The notes under the pieces are model-generated. The model was not told the origin of the DNA and ran no database searches. It saw only the letters and a list, made by a program, of their open reading frames with translations. Positions 34,575-45,149 of a stretch of 64,000 bases of DNA are shown here, piece after piece (positions within the stretch are counted from its first letter, which is position 1; each line of letters opens with the position of its first letter). The DNA comes from Siphonodentalium dalli (Eukaryota > Mollusca > Scaphopoda > Gadilida > Siphonodentaliidae). Made by a program: the position numbers and the translations under genes. The stretch lies in NCBI GenBank assembly GCA_032622095.1, contig CP136063.1:117448723-117512722 (forward strand), given 5' to 3'.

Positions 34575-36405
34575 CACCTGAGCCAATCTCTCGACAATGG
34601 CTTATATACGTGTTCTACTTTCTGTGATATATCGAAGGCATTCGAGAGAGTTTGGCACAGTGGATTGGTACATAAACTGTCTAGTTATGGCGTGCGAGGG
34701 AAACCATTGAAATGGATAGAAAATTATCTAAGAAACCGCCAGCAGCGCGTATTAGTAAACGACAGCTTTTCTGATTATGAGATCATCCCAGCGGGCGTCC
34801 CTCAAGGCTCAATTTTAGGACCTTTTCTATTTTTAGTTTACATAAATGACCTACCTGACAACATCAGTTCCGTGACCAGAATGTACGCCGACGATACCTG
34901 TCTTACAAATAGCCACCACGATCTGAATGAGTTAGCACGGATTATGAATATGGACCTTGAAACCATAGCAACATGGTCAAAAAATTGGCTGGTCAGCTTT
35001 AATCCCTCAAAAACAATGGGCATGTCATATTCATTGATTGGCACCTCTGGCGATATCCCTAATTTAACTTTTAATAGTGACACAATATCATTTGTTGAGA
35101 CACACAAACACCTTGGTCTTGAGCTCCAATCAAATATGTCGTGGAACAATCATATAAATGCAACTAAAAAGAGAGTAGCATCCCGCTTATCACAACTTAG
35201 AAAATTTAAATTCCAACTCGACAGGAAGACATTAGAAAATATATATAAAACATATATACTGCCTCTATATGATTACTCGGATGTAGTCTGGGCATGCGCG
35301 CCAAAATATCAATTGGATAAACTTGACCGATTACACATTGATGCAGCCAGAATTGTCAGCGGCCTCACGCGTTCAGTATCAGATACAGACATTATGACAG
35401 AAGTCGGCTGGCCCTCGCTAAGAAAAAGGCGCGAACTTCATAAATTACAAACTATGTATAACATTGTAAATCAGAGGGCCCCTACTTACCTCACTAAAAT
35501 AATACCACCCAGGATAGCCGATATATCCGAGTATGAATTCAGAAACCCCGAAAATTTTTACACATACTTCAGCAATACCGAGCACTATAAAAAGTCATTT
35601 TTTCCCTCAACAATAAAAGCGTGGAACGACATGCCTTCCGCAATAACAGAAGCTCCGACGATTTTCGATTTTAAAGAATATCTTAGAATAATTGATCCCA
35701 CCGCTAGACCTCCAATATATTTCTATACAGGTCGTAGGAAATATAATGTATTGCACGCCAGACTAAGAAACTATTGTAGTGATCTTCAGTCTGACAAATT
35801 TCAGAATTATATTGCAGGAAGCCCACGTTGTACGTGCGGCAACCAGTGTGAAGATGCCTATCACTACTTCTTTATGTGTCCCCACTACCAGTCAGAACGA
35901 ACTGAGATGTTTCATATGCTACACAGAGAAGGAATTAAATTAACGCACATGAACAATCTACTTGCTGGCCTCCCGAATGCTCATAACAAACAAAATGTGA
36001 AATTATTCAAAATAGTCCAGCATTTTATCGCGGAGACTAAACGTTTCTAGTTAAATTTCAAGATAAGAAATTAGTTTATCAATTATCACATGTTTCCTTT
36101 CGCCTCACCATAGAATGCAACTCGGCGTTGGCACCCCCCCCCCCCCCCCACCCACAAATCACTCTCACTGACTCACTCTCATCCTTGCTCAATGATTTGT
36201 TACAATCTGCCATCATCACCTTTCTCATTCACCACGTGCAGCTGTAAATAAGTTACTTATTGTGCCATTTTGTTAAACAAATTGTTTGTATCAATGTATA
36301 CCGGAGAGGGGCTCATTAAGTTTTGTAACTTGTGCCCCAATCCATTTTGTATTATACTACAAATAAAATATGTTTAAAAAAAAAAAAAAAAAAAAAAACC
36401 ATACA
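34568..36405 (+). mobile_element. 5'-truncated LINE with polyA tail and 7-bp target-site duplication
   Basis: CCATACA at 34568-34574 and again at 36399-36405 brackets the insert. The insert ends in an A-run at 36376-36398 preceded by AATAAAATATGTTT. The flanks rejoin as an intact copy of the ATGGCCGCCAGC repeat family (CACACCATA then CAGACCACATCCC), which confirms the junctions. The 3' region between the stop at 36050 and the tail contains a C-run near 36137-36150. Confidence 0.8.
34575..36050 (+). CDS. LINE ORF2 protein, partial (RT palm to C-terminal zinc finger)
   Basis: The open frame starts in flanking sequence (Met at 34530), but element sequence starts at HLSQSLDNGLYTC. Motifs in order: palm A (TFCDISKAFERVWHSGL), AGVPQGSILGPFLFLVYIND, catalytic RMYADDTCL, SFNPSKTMGM, thumb, WPSLRKRRELHKL, then a C-terminal CCHC-type finger (CTCGNQCEDAYHYFFMCPHY) and a stop at 36048-36050. 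The RT fingers and the whole endonuclease are missing, so it cannot retrotranspose alone. The 490-codon frame has no stop, so the insertion is recent. It lies in the same orientation as the Ig gene. Confidence 0.85.
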   Translation, partial: HLSQSLDNGLYTCSTFCDISKAFERVWHSGLVHKLSSYGVRGKPLKWIENYLRNRQQRVLVNDSFSDYEIIPAGVPQGSILGPFLFLVYINDLPDNISSVTRMYADDTCLTNSHHDLNELARIMNMDLETIATWSKNWLVSFNPSKTMGMSYSLIGTSGDIPNLTFNSDTISFVETHKHLGLELQSNMSWNNHINATKKRVASRLSQLRKFKFQLDRKTLENIYKTYILPLYDYSDVVWACAPKYQLDKLDRLHIDAARIVSGLTRSVSDTDIMTEVGWPSLRKRRELHKLQTMYNIVNQRAPTYLTKIIPPRIADISEYEFRNPENFYTYFSNTEHYKKSFFPSTIKAWNDMPSAITEAPTIFDFKEYLRIIDPTARPPIYFYTGRRKYNVLHARLRNYCSDLQSDKFQNYIAGSPRCTCGNQCEDAYHYFFMCPHYQSERTEMFHMLHREGIKLTHMNNLLAGLPNAHNKQNVKLFKIVQHFIAETKRF

Positions 36406-36480
36406 GACCACATCCCTTATCCAATCATCATCAAGCTTCATAAGGATATCCGGGGTGACCTCTAGATGGCAGCCTATCAC
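36399..36480. repeat. Right part of the interrupted ATGGCCGCCAGC-family repeat
   Basis: CCATACAGACCACATCCCTT, then TCCGGGGTGACCTCTAGATGG. It continues the repeat cut by the LINE and ends about 35 bp before the Ig exon. Confidence 0.65.
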
Positions 36481-36513
36481 ACTAACAGCAGGTTATTTTT
36501 TGTTTCATTGCAG

Positions 36514-36852
36514 CTGGTGCTTGGAAAACATCTCCTCCTGACAATGTGAGGACCTGTAAAGGTTCCGATTACTCACTTAATTGGACCTTCTCTGGCACAA
36601 TGAGGTTAGGTAAATGGTTCAAAGATAAAAACATACAAATTGTAAATCTGTTCGATAGTTCGGTAACTTCGATACCTACCATAAACAAATCTTTTGTGGG
36701 CAAGATCGAATTTGTTGGGAGCACACAGGATGGCAGTGCTACTATAAAAATAGTGAACGCTACGCGAGCGGACAGCGGGATCTATACCGTGGATGTGGAC
36801 AAGAATGAAGACGGACCGAGGTTGTTTGGTACTAGTACAGTCACGGTGTTGG
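36514..36852 (+). CDS. Ig-domain receptor, exon 2: V-type immunoglobulin domain
   Basis: A pyrimidine-rich acceptor (TTTTTTGTTTCATTGCAG) precedes 36514 and a strong donor GG|GTGAGT follows 36852. The 339-bp exon is phase 1-1, the standard Ig-domain exon. The product has YSLNWTFSG (B strand), GKWFKDKNIQIV (C strand), SATIKIVNATRADSGIYTVD (E to F strands) and FGTSTVTVLG (G strand). The D-x-G-x-Y signature is intact. However, the B-strand Cys position is Trp (LNWTF) and the F-strand Cys position is Val (YTV), so the core disulphide is absent, as in some CD2/SLAM-type V domains. A single Cys (RTCKG) stays near the start. Three N-glycosylation sequons (NWT, NKS, NAT) fit an extracellular domain. 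The binding partner is unknown; self or allorecognition roles are only possibilities. Confidence 0.85.
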
Positions 36853-37227
36853 GTGAGTATATATGTTGCCGAATGAATAGTATATCTGCTTCCAATCCGT
36901 TCTTCAAGTTTAAATGGGCATGACCCATTTGAACCTCGAACATGTCACTCAGTAATCTGAAACGAGGGATAATATATATAGGTTTATTAATACAAGAAAT
37001 GCCGTTATCCAGTAGTATATATACAGTGTACTTTGAAATAACAGTTGCAAATGGACATTGCTCGTTTGAACTTCGAAACTAGTTATTGGTTATTTGATAC
37101 GCAGTTCCACGCATGTTTAGTTTGTCCAGCTAACGCACGGATGGTGAGTTTACACTGGCATAGATCTGTATACAGCTCTGTGCGAAGTTGTGTATCGCGG
37201 ATTACTGTGATCACAACATGATCGGTA

Positions 37228-37420
37228 GTGAAAGCTCGCTCATCAGTACACGGGTCATTTGCATTGGGGGGGGGGGGGGGTCCACATTGGAATTTTCAAC
37301 TGCATCCCCACTTGCACCAGACCAATCCCAGGAGCTTTGAACAATTTCAACATAGTTTTGGTGTGAAATTTCCAACAAATGTTTGTGTCAGGTATGAAAT
37401 TTCCAACTGTTGAAAAGAAT
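37228..37420 (+). repeat. Dispersed repeat fragment with G-run; inverted relative at 53.15 kb
   Basis: GTGTGAAATTTCCAACAAAT and GAAATTTCCAACTGTTGAA (about 37360-37413) recur in reverse complement at 53165-53240. The G-run at 37266-37280 precedes it. No gene. Confidence 0.5.
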
Positions 37421-37673
37421 TACCAACGTTGGTGGTGCCACGTCCCTGGTGCCGCATCAGCATCGTTGTCAATATATTCAGCCGATTCTACGAGAAGCAG
37501 GAAACACGATACACAATTTCAGAAAGCGTTGACGCCTAATCAACAAATTGTGTCACTCTGCGATTCCTGGCTTCTGGTTGCGAACCGAGTTTCTGATTTC
37601 TGATTCAGCAATATGCAAAATCGTCCCAGATATTTGCTCGACCATATACCAAGTACTTAACTGTTATTACCTT

Positions 37674-37732
37674 CACGAACCATCTGTTGCAATGGAATAG
37701 CTCACGAACCATCTGTTGCAATGGAATAGCTT
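37674..37732. repeat. 30-bp tandem duplication
   Basis: CACGAACCATCTGTTGCAAT followed by GGAATAGC appears twice in succession. It is a small exact duplication inside the intron. Confidence 0.7.
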
Positions 37733-38019
37733 GAATACGTGAATTGAACAAACACAGATTAAGCACATATACACCAAGCCCCAGTAACGATTAGTCAAAT
37801 ATAACGGCTTATAACGGATATTATTTTTGGTCACACGAACGAATCCATTTTTAATTCTGAGTGCATTTCTGTATATACCCGTTACTCTAGTGTGCGTGTA
37901 AAACTGCACGAATCTACACGTCCTGAGTTGAGACAAACAATGTTTATTTTCACGGTATCAGGAAAACATTTAGACAACAACAAGGAACTCTCTTTATTGT
38001 TCGATGCGGAAGGGATCTT

Positions 38020-38790
38020 ATTTTTAACTAGTTTGAGCTATGGCCATGGATTGGCGTCCGTCATACAATTTATTTCAACCCGCCCTACAGGCCACATCCC
38101 CATCCAATCATCGCCAAACTGTATACGTAAAGTGAGGATGACATTTATACGGGAGCTATATGTTTGTTTTTCCGAAATTCTTTTAAAAACTTGGCCGCAA
38201 GCAGTAGTAATCTTGAATGTCACATTTAAATTCATTGGCATACACGGCAGAATTGTTTTGAAAATTTACAGGCATTTACGAAATTCGATAACAAACATGG
38301 CTGCCAGCGGCCATCTTGGATTTCAAAGATAAGTCCACCGCCACACATTGTAGCCCTTATTTGTGGAGAATTGTTTTGAAATTTGCATGCATGTTTAGAA
38401 CACATCTGAATGGGAGCTATAGAATTTGACACTTTCTGGTGAGAAACATGACCACCGGTAGCCATTTTGGATTTTACTCTTTGTATTTTACTCGGCACAC
38501 CCTACAGATGACATCCCTCGTAAATTCCGATCGTCACGAAACTTCAATGATCTTCGGGGTGACCACTAGACGAGAGTAATCAGAAAATGGCCACCGGTAG
38601 CCATATTTTATTTTTTTATGACTAAATTATTTGGCACACCCCACAGACCACACCGCTCATCCTATCGTCACCAAACTTAATACTGACCTTCGGAGTGACC
38701 ACTTGATTGGAACCATCAAATTATTTTGAATTTTATTGAAAAACATGACCACCAGCGGCCATCTTGGATGTTACTTATATATATCTCTTG
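38020..38790. repeat. Tandem cluster of ATGGCCGCCAGC-family units
   Basis: About four units carry CACACCC.ACAGA.CACATCCC, ATC.TCACCAAACTTCAT, GGGGTGACC.CTAGA and AACATGGC.GCC.GCGGCCATCTT. One unit begins with the TTTGAGCTATGGCCATGG start also seen at 34150. ORFs read through the units (37892-38332, 38232-38498) are not conserved and are not called. Confidence 0.65.
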
Positions 38791-38933
38791 ATGTTTCAAC
38801 TTTCCGAATTTTCCTAATAGCTCCATTGCATGTAACACATGAAATTATCTCCATCCAAGTTGAGCTACAGTTTCATTGACACGTTCATTATATTCAACTT
38901 GAGCGTTATTGACACTTTCATTATAAAACAGAT

Positions 38934-39172
38934 ATATATTTATTGATGTTCGCCAACGTGTGCATAGTGCACGGCCGGTAACGAGTTAACGAAGTTGTCC
39001 AGTTTGTTTTGGTCATTCAAACTGGGTCAATACCGCGCCGTCTGAACGATGCTCAAGGCAATCGTAACGACGAGCTCGTGTGAGCTTATTCACACGACTG
39101 ATTTTGCATTGGTTTAACTCGCTTGACACGGTGGTCAAGCTTCATTCTACTCTTGAAGTTTTGCGTTGTATC
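38934..39172. repeat. Block B, copy 1 (239 bp)
   Basis: From ATATATTTATTGATGTTCGC to GAAGTTTTGCGTTGTATC. By eye it is identical over its length to 43066-43304, 4.1 kb away in the same orientation. It includes TGCATAGTGCACGGCCGGTA and CGACGAGCTCGTGTGAGCTT. No coding sequence is evident. Confidence 0.85.
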
Positions 39173-39397
39173 GTTCGCTTGTTTTTGCTGTTCGTCACAT
39201 GGTTATCTGATTGCGATTTCCAAGAATCTTCTGCTGGGAAAAAGAAGTCACAGTGATGTTAGTTACGAGAAACATTATTATTCAGAGAAGAAGCCCTGAT
39301 GTATGTTACACCAGTATACGTTCTTGAAACAAAGACATATCAAACAGGCATTAAGGATGTGGATTTCATGCACGGTTAACCGGGGAATGTTCTTAGT

Positions 39398-39667
39398 GTG
39401 ATACCACTGTTTCCGGACAATAACACGTGCAGCAAAGAGGGTGTCGTGGAAGTCCTGAATGATGTATTTAAAGTAAACGGAATAATTATCGGATTCGAAG
39501 AGACAGAAAAGCAGACATCACAGATAGTAATAGCTGCTTGCGGACATAAACATGTGCCACAAAGAGGGTGTCGTTCAAGTCCTGAATGTTGTAGTCAAAT
39601 CAACATAACATTTCTCGCATTCGAAGAGACAGAAAAAGCAGTTATCACAGATGGTCAAGCTAAGTAA
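39398..39667 (+). repeat. About 127-bp tandem duplication inside an open frame
   Basis: Units 39424-39527 and 39551-39652 share GTGC..CAAAGAGGGTGTCGT, AAGTCCTGAATG.TGTA and TTCGAAGAGACAGAAAA. An 89-codon frame crosses both (ACSKEG-type then GFEETEK in unit 1; AFEETEK in unit 2), but the units fall partly in different frames, so a gene is not supported. It may be a repeat-derived ORF. Confidence 0.4.
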
Positions 39668-39833
39668 TTTTCAATGGCGAAATTATTTTCTCACCGTTCT
39701 GAACACGGAAATCAGCCGGTACTTTAACAATATCACGAGTAGGCAATTAAAACAGTCTAGATGTAATCATTTTACAACCAATTCGTCGAATTTGGAGCAA
39801 GACTACACTGAAAGTCCTTTTCGAACACAATAA

Positions 39834-41990
39834 TCGGTGATATGGCTCTGCGATTGGTCGCTCTTGTCAGCCTTATAGTGTATATTTATATAATACCTAA
39901 TACTAGATAATATGCATGAGATCAATTACGTTACGAAATTAATCCATGTTGGACTTCCCATGCCACTTAGGTCATTTAATTTTCTAGAAATACCTTATGC
40001 TGCCGTATAATTGTTGTGAAAAGAAAATCGATTGCTGTTTAAAAAATAATAAATACAGTATCTATCATATCGGCACGCAACAAGTTAATCAATTAAATCA
40101 TAAGGTATCGCAAAATAAAGAGGTAATTAATGTATCAAAATTAGTAGCCCGCAAACTATTGCGAATATATATATTTTTAGCATCTTGCATTGGAATAATC
40201 ATTTTCGTATATGTTTATCGGCGACATTTCGCACTGTATATAAATGATTACTGATGTTACGCCCATAGTATGGGTGTTTACTGCGTCGATGTCCTGGTCG
40301 TGCCAATGGAGCGACGGTGATATCTGACAGGACAACACATTTCGGGTTTCACTACAATTTTTTGGAAATATCACGATTGGCGTGATTAGACGAAATTTTT
40401 GGGTATTACTAATTTAGTGTCACACTCTTTCAGAAGCCGAAACATTTTGACATTAAAGAGGTACTGTAGTCCAATGTGGTTGTTGGTTTCTACATTAATT
40501 GTTTCGCAGAACAAGTCAAACCGTTTGACATTCTTTGCCTGGCTGCCGAGTACGAAGTTATGTTATAGATGGCAGATAAGCCTGAATGCAAAAACAGAAC
40601 TTTTTTCACAGATAAAATGTTTTTGTAGAGTTTCAGGCATATGTATCATATTACATGTCATTATATAGTACCGGTATGCATAATAGTCCCATATATTCCT
40701 TAATGTTATTATACAGTCAATGAGGGGCTCGACTTCATGCCCGTATCAACATAAGTTTTACACGTTGATGCCATGCGTTTCCCATTCAACTGTCCGTCAA
40801 TTACTTTCATTACGAGTTATACATAGATTCGTAACTTAGTTTATGACTGGAGACATAAAGTAACGCTAACTTAAAATTAACACGTTTGAGTTAAAGTGAT
40901 CTGACACACTTGGGTAAGGTTGTCAAATAGAATGGAGATCTTGCCGATATGAATTATGTTTACGAATATGAATTCAAATTGACAACTCATCACACTGTCA
41001 TTCTGATATATTAATTAAAAGCAATGACTCTCGACGTCAAAATCATTTGTGTTTGTTTATCGCCGATATTTGCGTCCCGAATCCAGATGTAAATATTTAT
41101 ATTTGACCGCAGTTCAGACGAATATTTCTATGGAGTGGTATGGTCGATTTCTTTGAAATGTTTGGCGATGTTAGTAGAATACTGCTTTCCCCAAGTTGGC
41201 ATAACGATTGAATACTATCTTATCAATTGTATACACCCGAACAAGTCCATGGTATGTCTTTAAGATAACTTGTTAACCTGAACGTTTAGAGAATGCATCT
41301 TTGACACATGCTAATTATGATTCTATATATCTGTATTGAAGTTATTACCTGGAATCTATCGAAATTGATGTACATTCTCCCTTTAATTTGTCAGTTTGAT
41401 TCAATTAAATCAGAACATGATGCGTATTTAAAGGCTAATATGTTTTTTCGTAGCTTTACCATTCATTGATATTACGTTGTAATTTCCAGTGTGATACAAC
41501 CACCGATGGTAACACTGAGTTACGTTACAGAAAGCGAAATTCCTTTGATTGAATGAATAGTGCATGTAACCAGAAACCGTATACAAGTCATATTCTTTTA
41601 TAAAAGTTAATATTACACAATTTATCAAAATGAACGATGAGTTTGAATATTTATTCATAATTACACGTATATATAACAAGGTTTTCTGTGATACTTCTAT
41701 TTAGCCTGTGTTTTCACAGCAACGTATTTTTGCTGTTTGCAGGTCATCGACTGTTATACTGGTGCGGTCGAGCATTCATTCTGTGGACGAGCTTTGATTC
41801 TCTTAAATTATGGCCGGATAGCGAAATTATTTCGACGGACATAGTTGCGGATGTCCACCATACTTACACAATGTTCCAGTGTTGGCATCTGGTTCAGGGT
41901 GTAATACGAGATATTGATGCCACCATTGTTAGTTTAGTAAGGACCTATTCGAAGCAGTTATATATATTCGTGATATGCTTTGTTCGATGT
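39834..41990. other. Gene-free intron stretch
   Basis: No domain or splice-bounded exon could be supported. The ORF at 41688-42110 overlaps a TTGCAG acceptor-like site (41742) but shows no Ig or membrane features and runs into the 127-bp tandem array. Confidence 0.35.
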
Positions 41991-41994
41991 ACCG

Positions 41995-42760
41995 GATGTT
42001 TAACCAGGAGGAGAATGCATGTCATGGCCCAGATGCGGTCATATGTGTTCGTACGGATGGGCATTCAGCTGGTATTTTGTGAAATGTTGTACCAGATGAG
42101 TTTCAGTTAGGACACAGATGTTTCAATATTAATAGCCCTGATGCGGCTATATGTGTGCTTGTCCGGGTGGACATTTAGTTCTCTTGTGAGTTATTGCGAC
42201 CAGACGAGGCGTTTCAGTTATGCATGGCTCATATGTGGCTATATATGAGTACATGTACGAACAGTTATTGTTAGTTATTTTGTGAATTGTTTCGCCCAGA
42301 GGAGGCGTTTTATTTACGGCCCAGATGTGGCTCATGTATGGCCCAGATGTGGTCAGTCGATCCAAGGGATCATGGGTGCATGTGCGAAAGGCACTTAGTT
42401 GTTATTGTGTTACTTTTTTCGCCCAGAAGAGGCGTTTTATTTACGGCCCAGATGTGGCTCATGTATGGCCCAGATGTGGTCAGTTGATCCAAGGGATCAT
42501 GGGTGCATGTGCGAAAGGCACTTAGTTGTTATTGTGTAACTTTTTTCGCCCAGAAGAGGCGTTTTATTTACGGCCCAGATGTGGCTCATGTATGGCCCAG
42601 ATGTGGTCAGTTGATCCAAGGGATCATGAGTGTTTGTGCGAAAGGCACTTAGCTGTTATTTTGTGAATTGTTTCGTCCAGACGAGGCGTTTTATTTACGG
42701 CCCAGATGCGGCTACATGTATGGCCCAGATGTGGTCACTTGTAATGTATGCAGGATCATA
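41995..42760. repeat. 127-bp tandem array (GCCCAGATGTGG type)
   Basis: Clear units start at 42293, 42420, 42547 and 42674 (period exactly 127), each with CGCCCAGAAGAGGCGTTTTA, then GGCCCAGATGTGGCTCATGT, GATCCAAGGGATCATG and TGCGAAAGGCACTTAG. More diverged units precede them from about 41995. Translation gives repeated AQMW/RCG-type strings with no plausible protein. An intronic minisatellite. Confidence 0.85.
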
Positions 42761-42951
42761 CAGATATTTGTTCGTAATATTAATTGATTAGCAATAAAGT
42801 CAAAGCATCTATGAAATAACATTAGCTCACACATAGTGACACTTGTTTAGCGTTGCTAGACAGATATACGTCAATATCAATACGGTACTAGTATAGATTT
42901 TACAAATGAGACGTCGTGTCGCCTACATTATTTCCCCTAACTTTGTTGGTC

Positions 42952-43518
42952 TATCGCTACACTTCACGTTTGTCCATTAAAGTTTACATTTAACATCATG
43001 CATTCGTTGTAGTTATTCCATAAATACTTTATGTTCGTTCGAGCTGCAAGCGAGTTAGAACATAAATATATTTATTGATGTTCGCCAACGTGTGCATAGT
43101 GCACGGCCGGTAACGAGTTAACGAAGTTGTCCAGTTTGTTTTGGTCATTCAAACTGGGTCAATACCGCGCCGTCTGAACGATGCTCAAGGCAATCGTAAC
43201 GACGAGCTCGTGTGAGCTTATTCACACGACTGATTTTGCATTGGTTTAACTCGCTTGACACGGTGGTCAAGCTTCATTCTACTCTTGAAGTTTTGCGTTG
43301 TATCCCCCCCACCCACCACCCCATGATTGGGAGATGCTTGTAACACTATAATATTCATCATTTCATGTCTTATTTGTTTATGACTGATAGTCTGCGAACG
43401 ATATTTATCGCTACACTTCACGTTTGTCCATTAAAGTTTACATTTAACATCATGCATTCGTTGTAGTTATTCCATAAATACTTTATGTTCGTTCGAGCTG
43501 CAAGCGAGTTAGAACATA
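42952..43518. repeat. Block A duplicated around an insertion containing block B
   Basis: Block A (TATCGCTACACTTCACGTTT ... GCGAGTTAGAACATA, 113 bp) occurs at 42952-43064 and again, by eye identical, at 43405-43518. Between them lie block B copy 2 (43066-43304) and a 100-bp filler starting with a C-run. The second A copy ends 21 bp before the stalk exon. The arrangement looks like a recent duplication with templated insertion. Confidence 0.85.
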
Positions 43519-43539
43519 AGATATTTTCTTGAATTTCAG

Positions 43540-43590
43540 TTGTTACAGATGCCGCTTATTATGCAAGATGTGTCGATACCACCACCGCAG
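43540..43590 (+). CDS. Ig-domain receptor, exon 3: short stalk
   Basis: The acceptor TATTTTCTTGAATTTCAG precedes 43540 and the donor GCAG|GTATGA follows 43590. The 51-bp exon is phase 1-1 and, in the frame set by exon 2, encodes VVTDAAYYARCVDTTTA. A short Thr-containing linker with one Cys is what is expected between an Ig domain and a transmembrane segment, and it joins to VSRGVIAG in the next exon without a stop. The Cys could support dimerisation. The exon is small, so the call depends on phase, splice sites and position; chance occurrence cannot be excluded. Confidence 0.5.
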
Positions 43591-44229
43591 GTATGATAGT
43601 TTTAAGGCGTTTCCAGACGGGTGTCTTAATTCGACTTATATATATTGTTTTTTATCCGGAAGAGATAATCCAGCTTTAACATAAAATGTAATTTGTCATG
43701 TTGTTACTGATCTTGGTAACTCTTCAATTGAACAAACTGGTTTCTGGTGCGAAACTGAAGAATTAAGAAAGTAGTATATAGACTCGTCCCGGCTCATATG
43801 TTAATTGCTATCACTCTGTGACGTGCTCTCCCCGAAGCAACAGCAGCTTGGGGTACACACCAAAACATAGTACTATATGTCTGGTGTGTTCTGCGAATTT
43901 TGTTTTACATATATATCTCTTCACAAATACCAAGTAGGATTTGAAAGAAGTATTTATCGTTGAGTTTAAAAAAACGTGACATATGCTTTGGCGAGGTCGG
44001 TAGGCGGGTTGGACGTTGCAAAAATATCCCGCTGGCGGTCGAAAACCAGATGTGTCCAATCTTTATACTTATGGGCCTTAGTTTCTCTATTTTAGCTGTC
44101 GCGGTCGTTCGCGATCACTCAAAAACGTCGACCAATTTTATTGATATTTGGTATATGGGTCTGCTGCAACAATATTCTATAAGCTATGGACCTTAGTTTG
44201 TTTATTTTTAGCGATTTTAATCTTCTTCC

Positions 44230-44575
44230 TATCTGTTGCGAATTCTGTTTAAAAACATGGCTACCTGCGGCCATCGTGTCTTTTACTCTTTGTATGACTC
44301 CGGGGTGACCTCTACATGAGAGCCTCCCTTTTCCCCAGAAATTCGTTTATAAAACATGGCCGCCAGCAACCATCTTGGATTTCAAATTTGAATCCATCAG
44401 CACACCGTGTAGCCCACATGTATTGGATAATTATTTTGAAACTTTACAAGCGTGTTTAGGATCACATGTAGATGGGAGCTATCGGATCAGGGGGGGGGTC
44501 TGCAAAAAAAATCTTTACACAGGTGAAAAAGAAAATTACGCTCGACCGGGGACCCACCACCCCCTCTCTATTTGA
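44230..44575. repeat. ATGGCCGCCAGC-family units plus G-run repeat
   Basis: AACATGGCTACCTGCGGCCAT (44255) and AACATGGCCGCCAGCAACCA (44353) mark two units. These are followed by CACACCGTGTAGCCCACATG and, at 44490, a G-run unit related to 26225 and 50950. Confidence 0.6.
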
Positions 44576-44929
44576 TGCAGTGCAGCTGTACAGTTATTTC
44601 TCTGTTAAACGTGCAGCGGATATGTGTCAGCGTATACCTGCATGTCTTAGATAACATTGCTAATTTGCACATAAATTTTTTTAATTGAATGGTACACCTT
44701 TGATGATTTCGAGCGATATATAGTAATATGTATTTGCACAAATCACATGGTAACCGCCAATGTGATTGTTCTATCGTATGTATATTATGTATATCTGTAT
44801 TTGTCCACCCTATTTTGATAGACAATGGGTGCTTATTTAGACATAGTATACTACCCTGTTATACTCTGATATAGAACACTTATTGATTATACCTGGCTTT
44901 GGATCGCTAACACCAGCAGTGATAATATG

Positions 44930-45060
44930 GATCCTCTGGGTGACCTCTAGATGGTTGCTTACCATTCAAATATGAATCCATCAGCACACCATTCAGCCCG
45001 CATTGGTACTTTACAGGATTGTTTAGGATCAGCTGTAGATGGGAGCTATCGAATCTGAAA
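44930..45060. repeat. Partial ATGGCCGCCAGC-family unit
   Basis: GGGTGACCTCTAGATGGTTG, then AATATGAATCCATCAGCACAC and TGTAGATGGGAGCTATCGAA, all strings of the same family. Confidence 0.6.
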
Positions 45061-45149
45061 GTTGAGACACAATATGACAAAACTGTTCCAACCTCAGACA
45101 CACCTACCTGGGTATAACAAGCTAAATCAGAAATACAGAAATAAACCAG

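Noticed and set aside
41688-42110. 140-codon ORF crossing a TTGCAG acceptor-like site, considered as another receptor exon
   Set aside because: No Ig, stalk or membrane features, no matching donor, and its end is the 127-bp tandem array.
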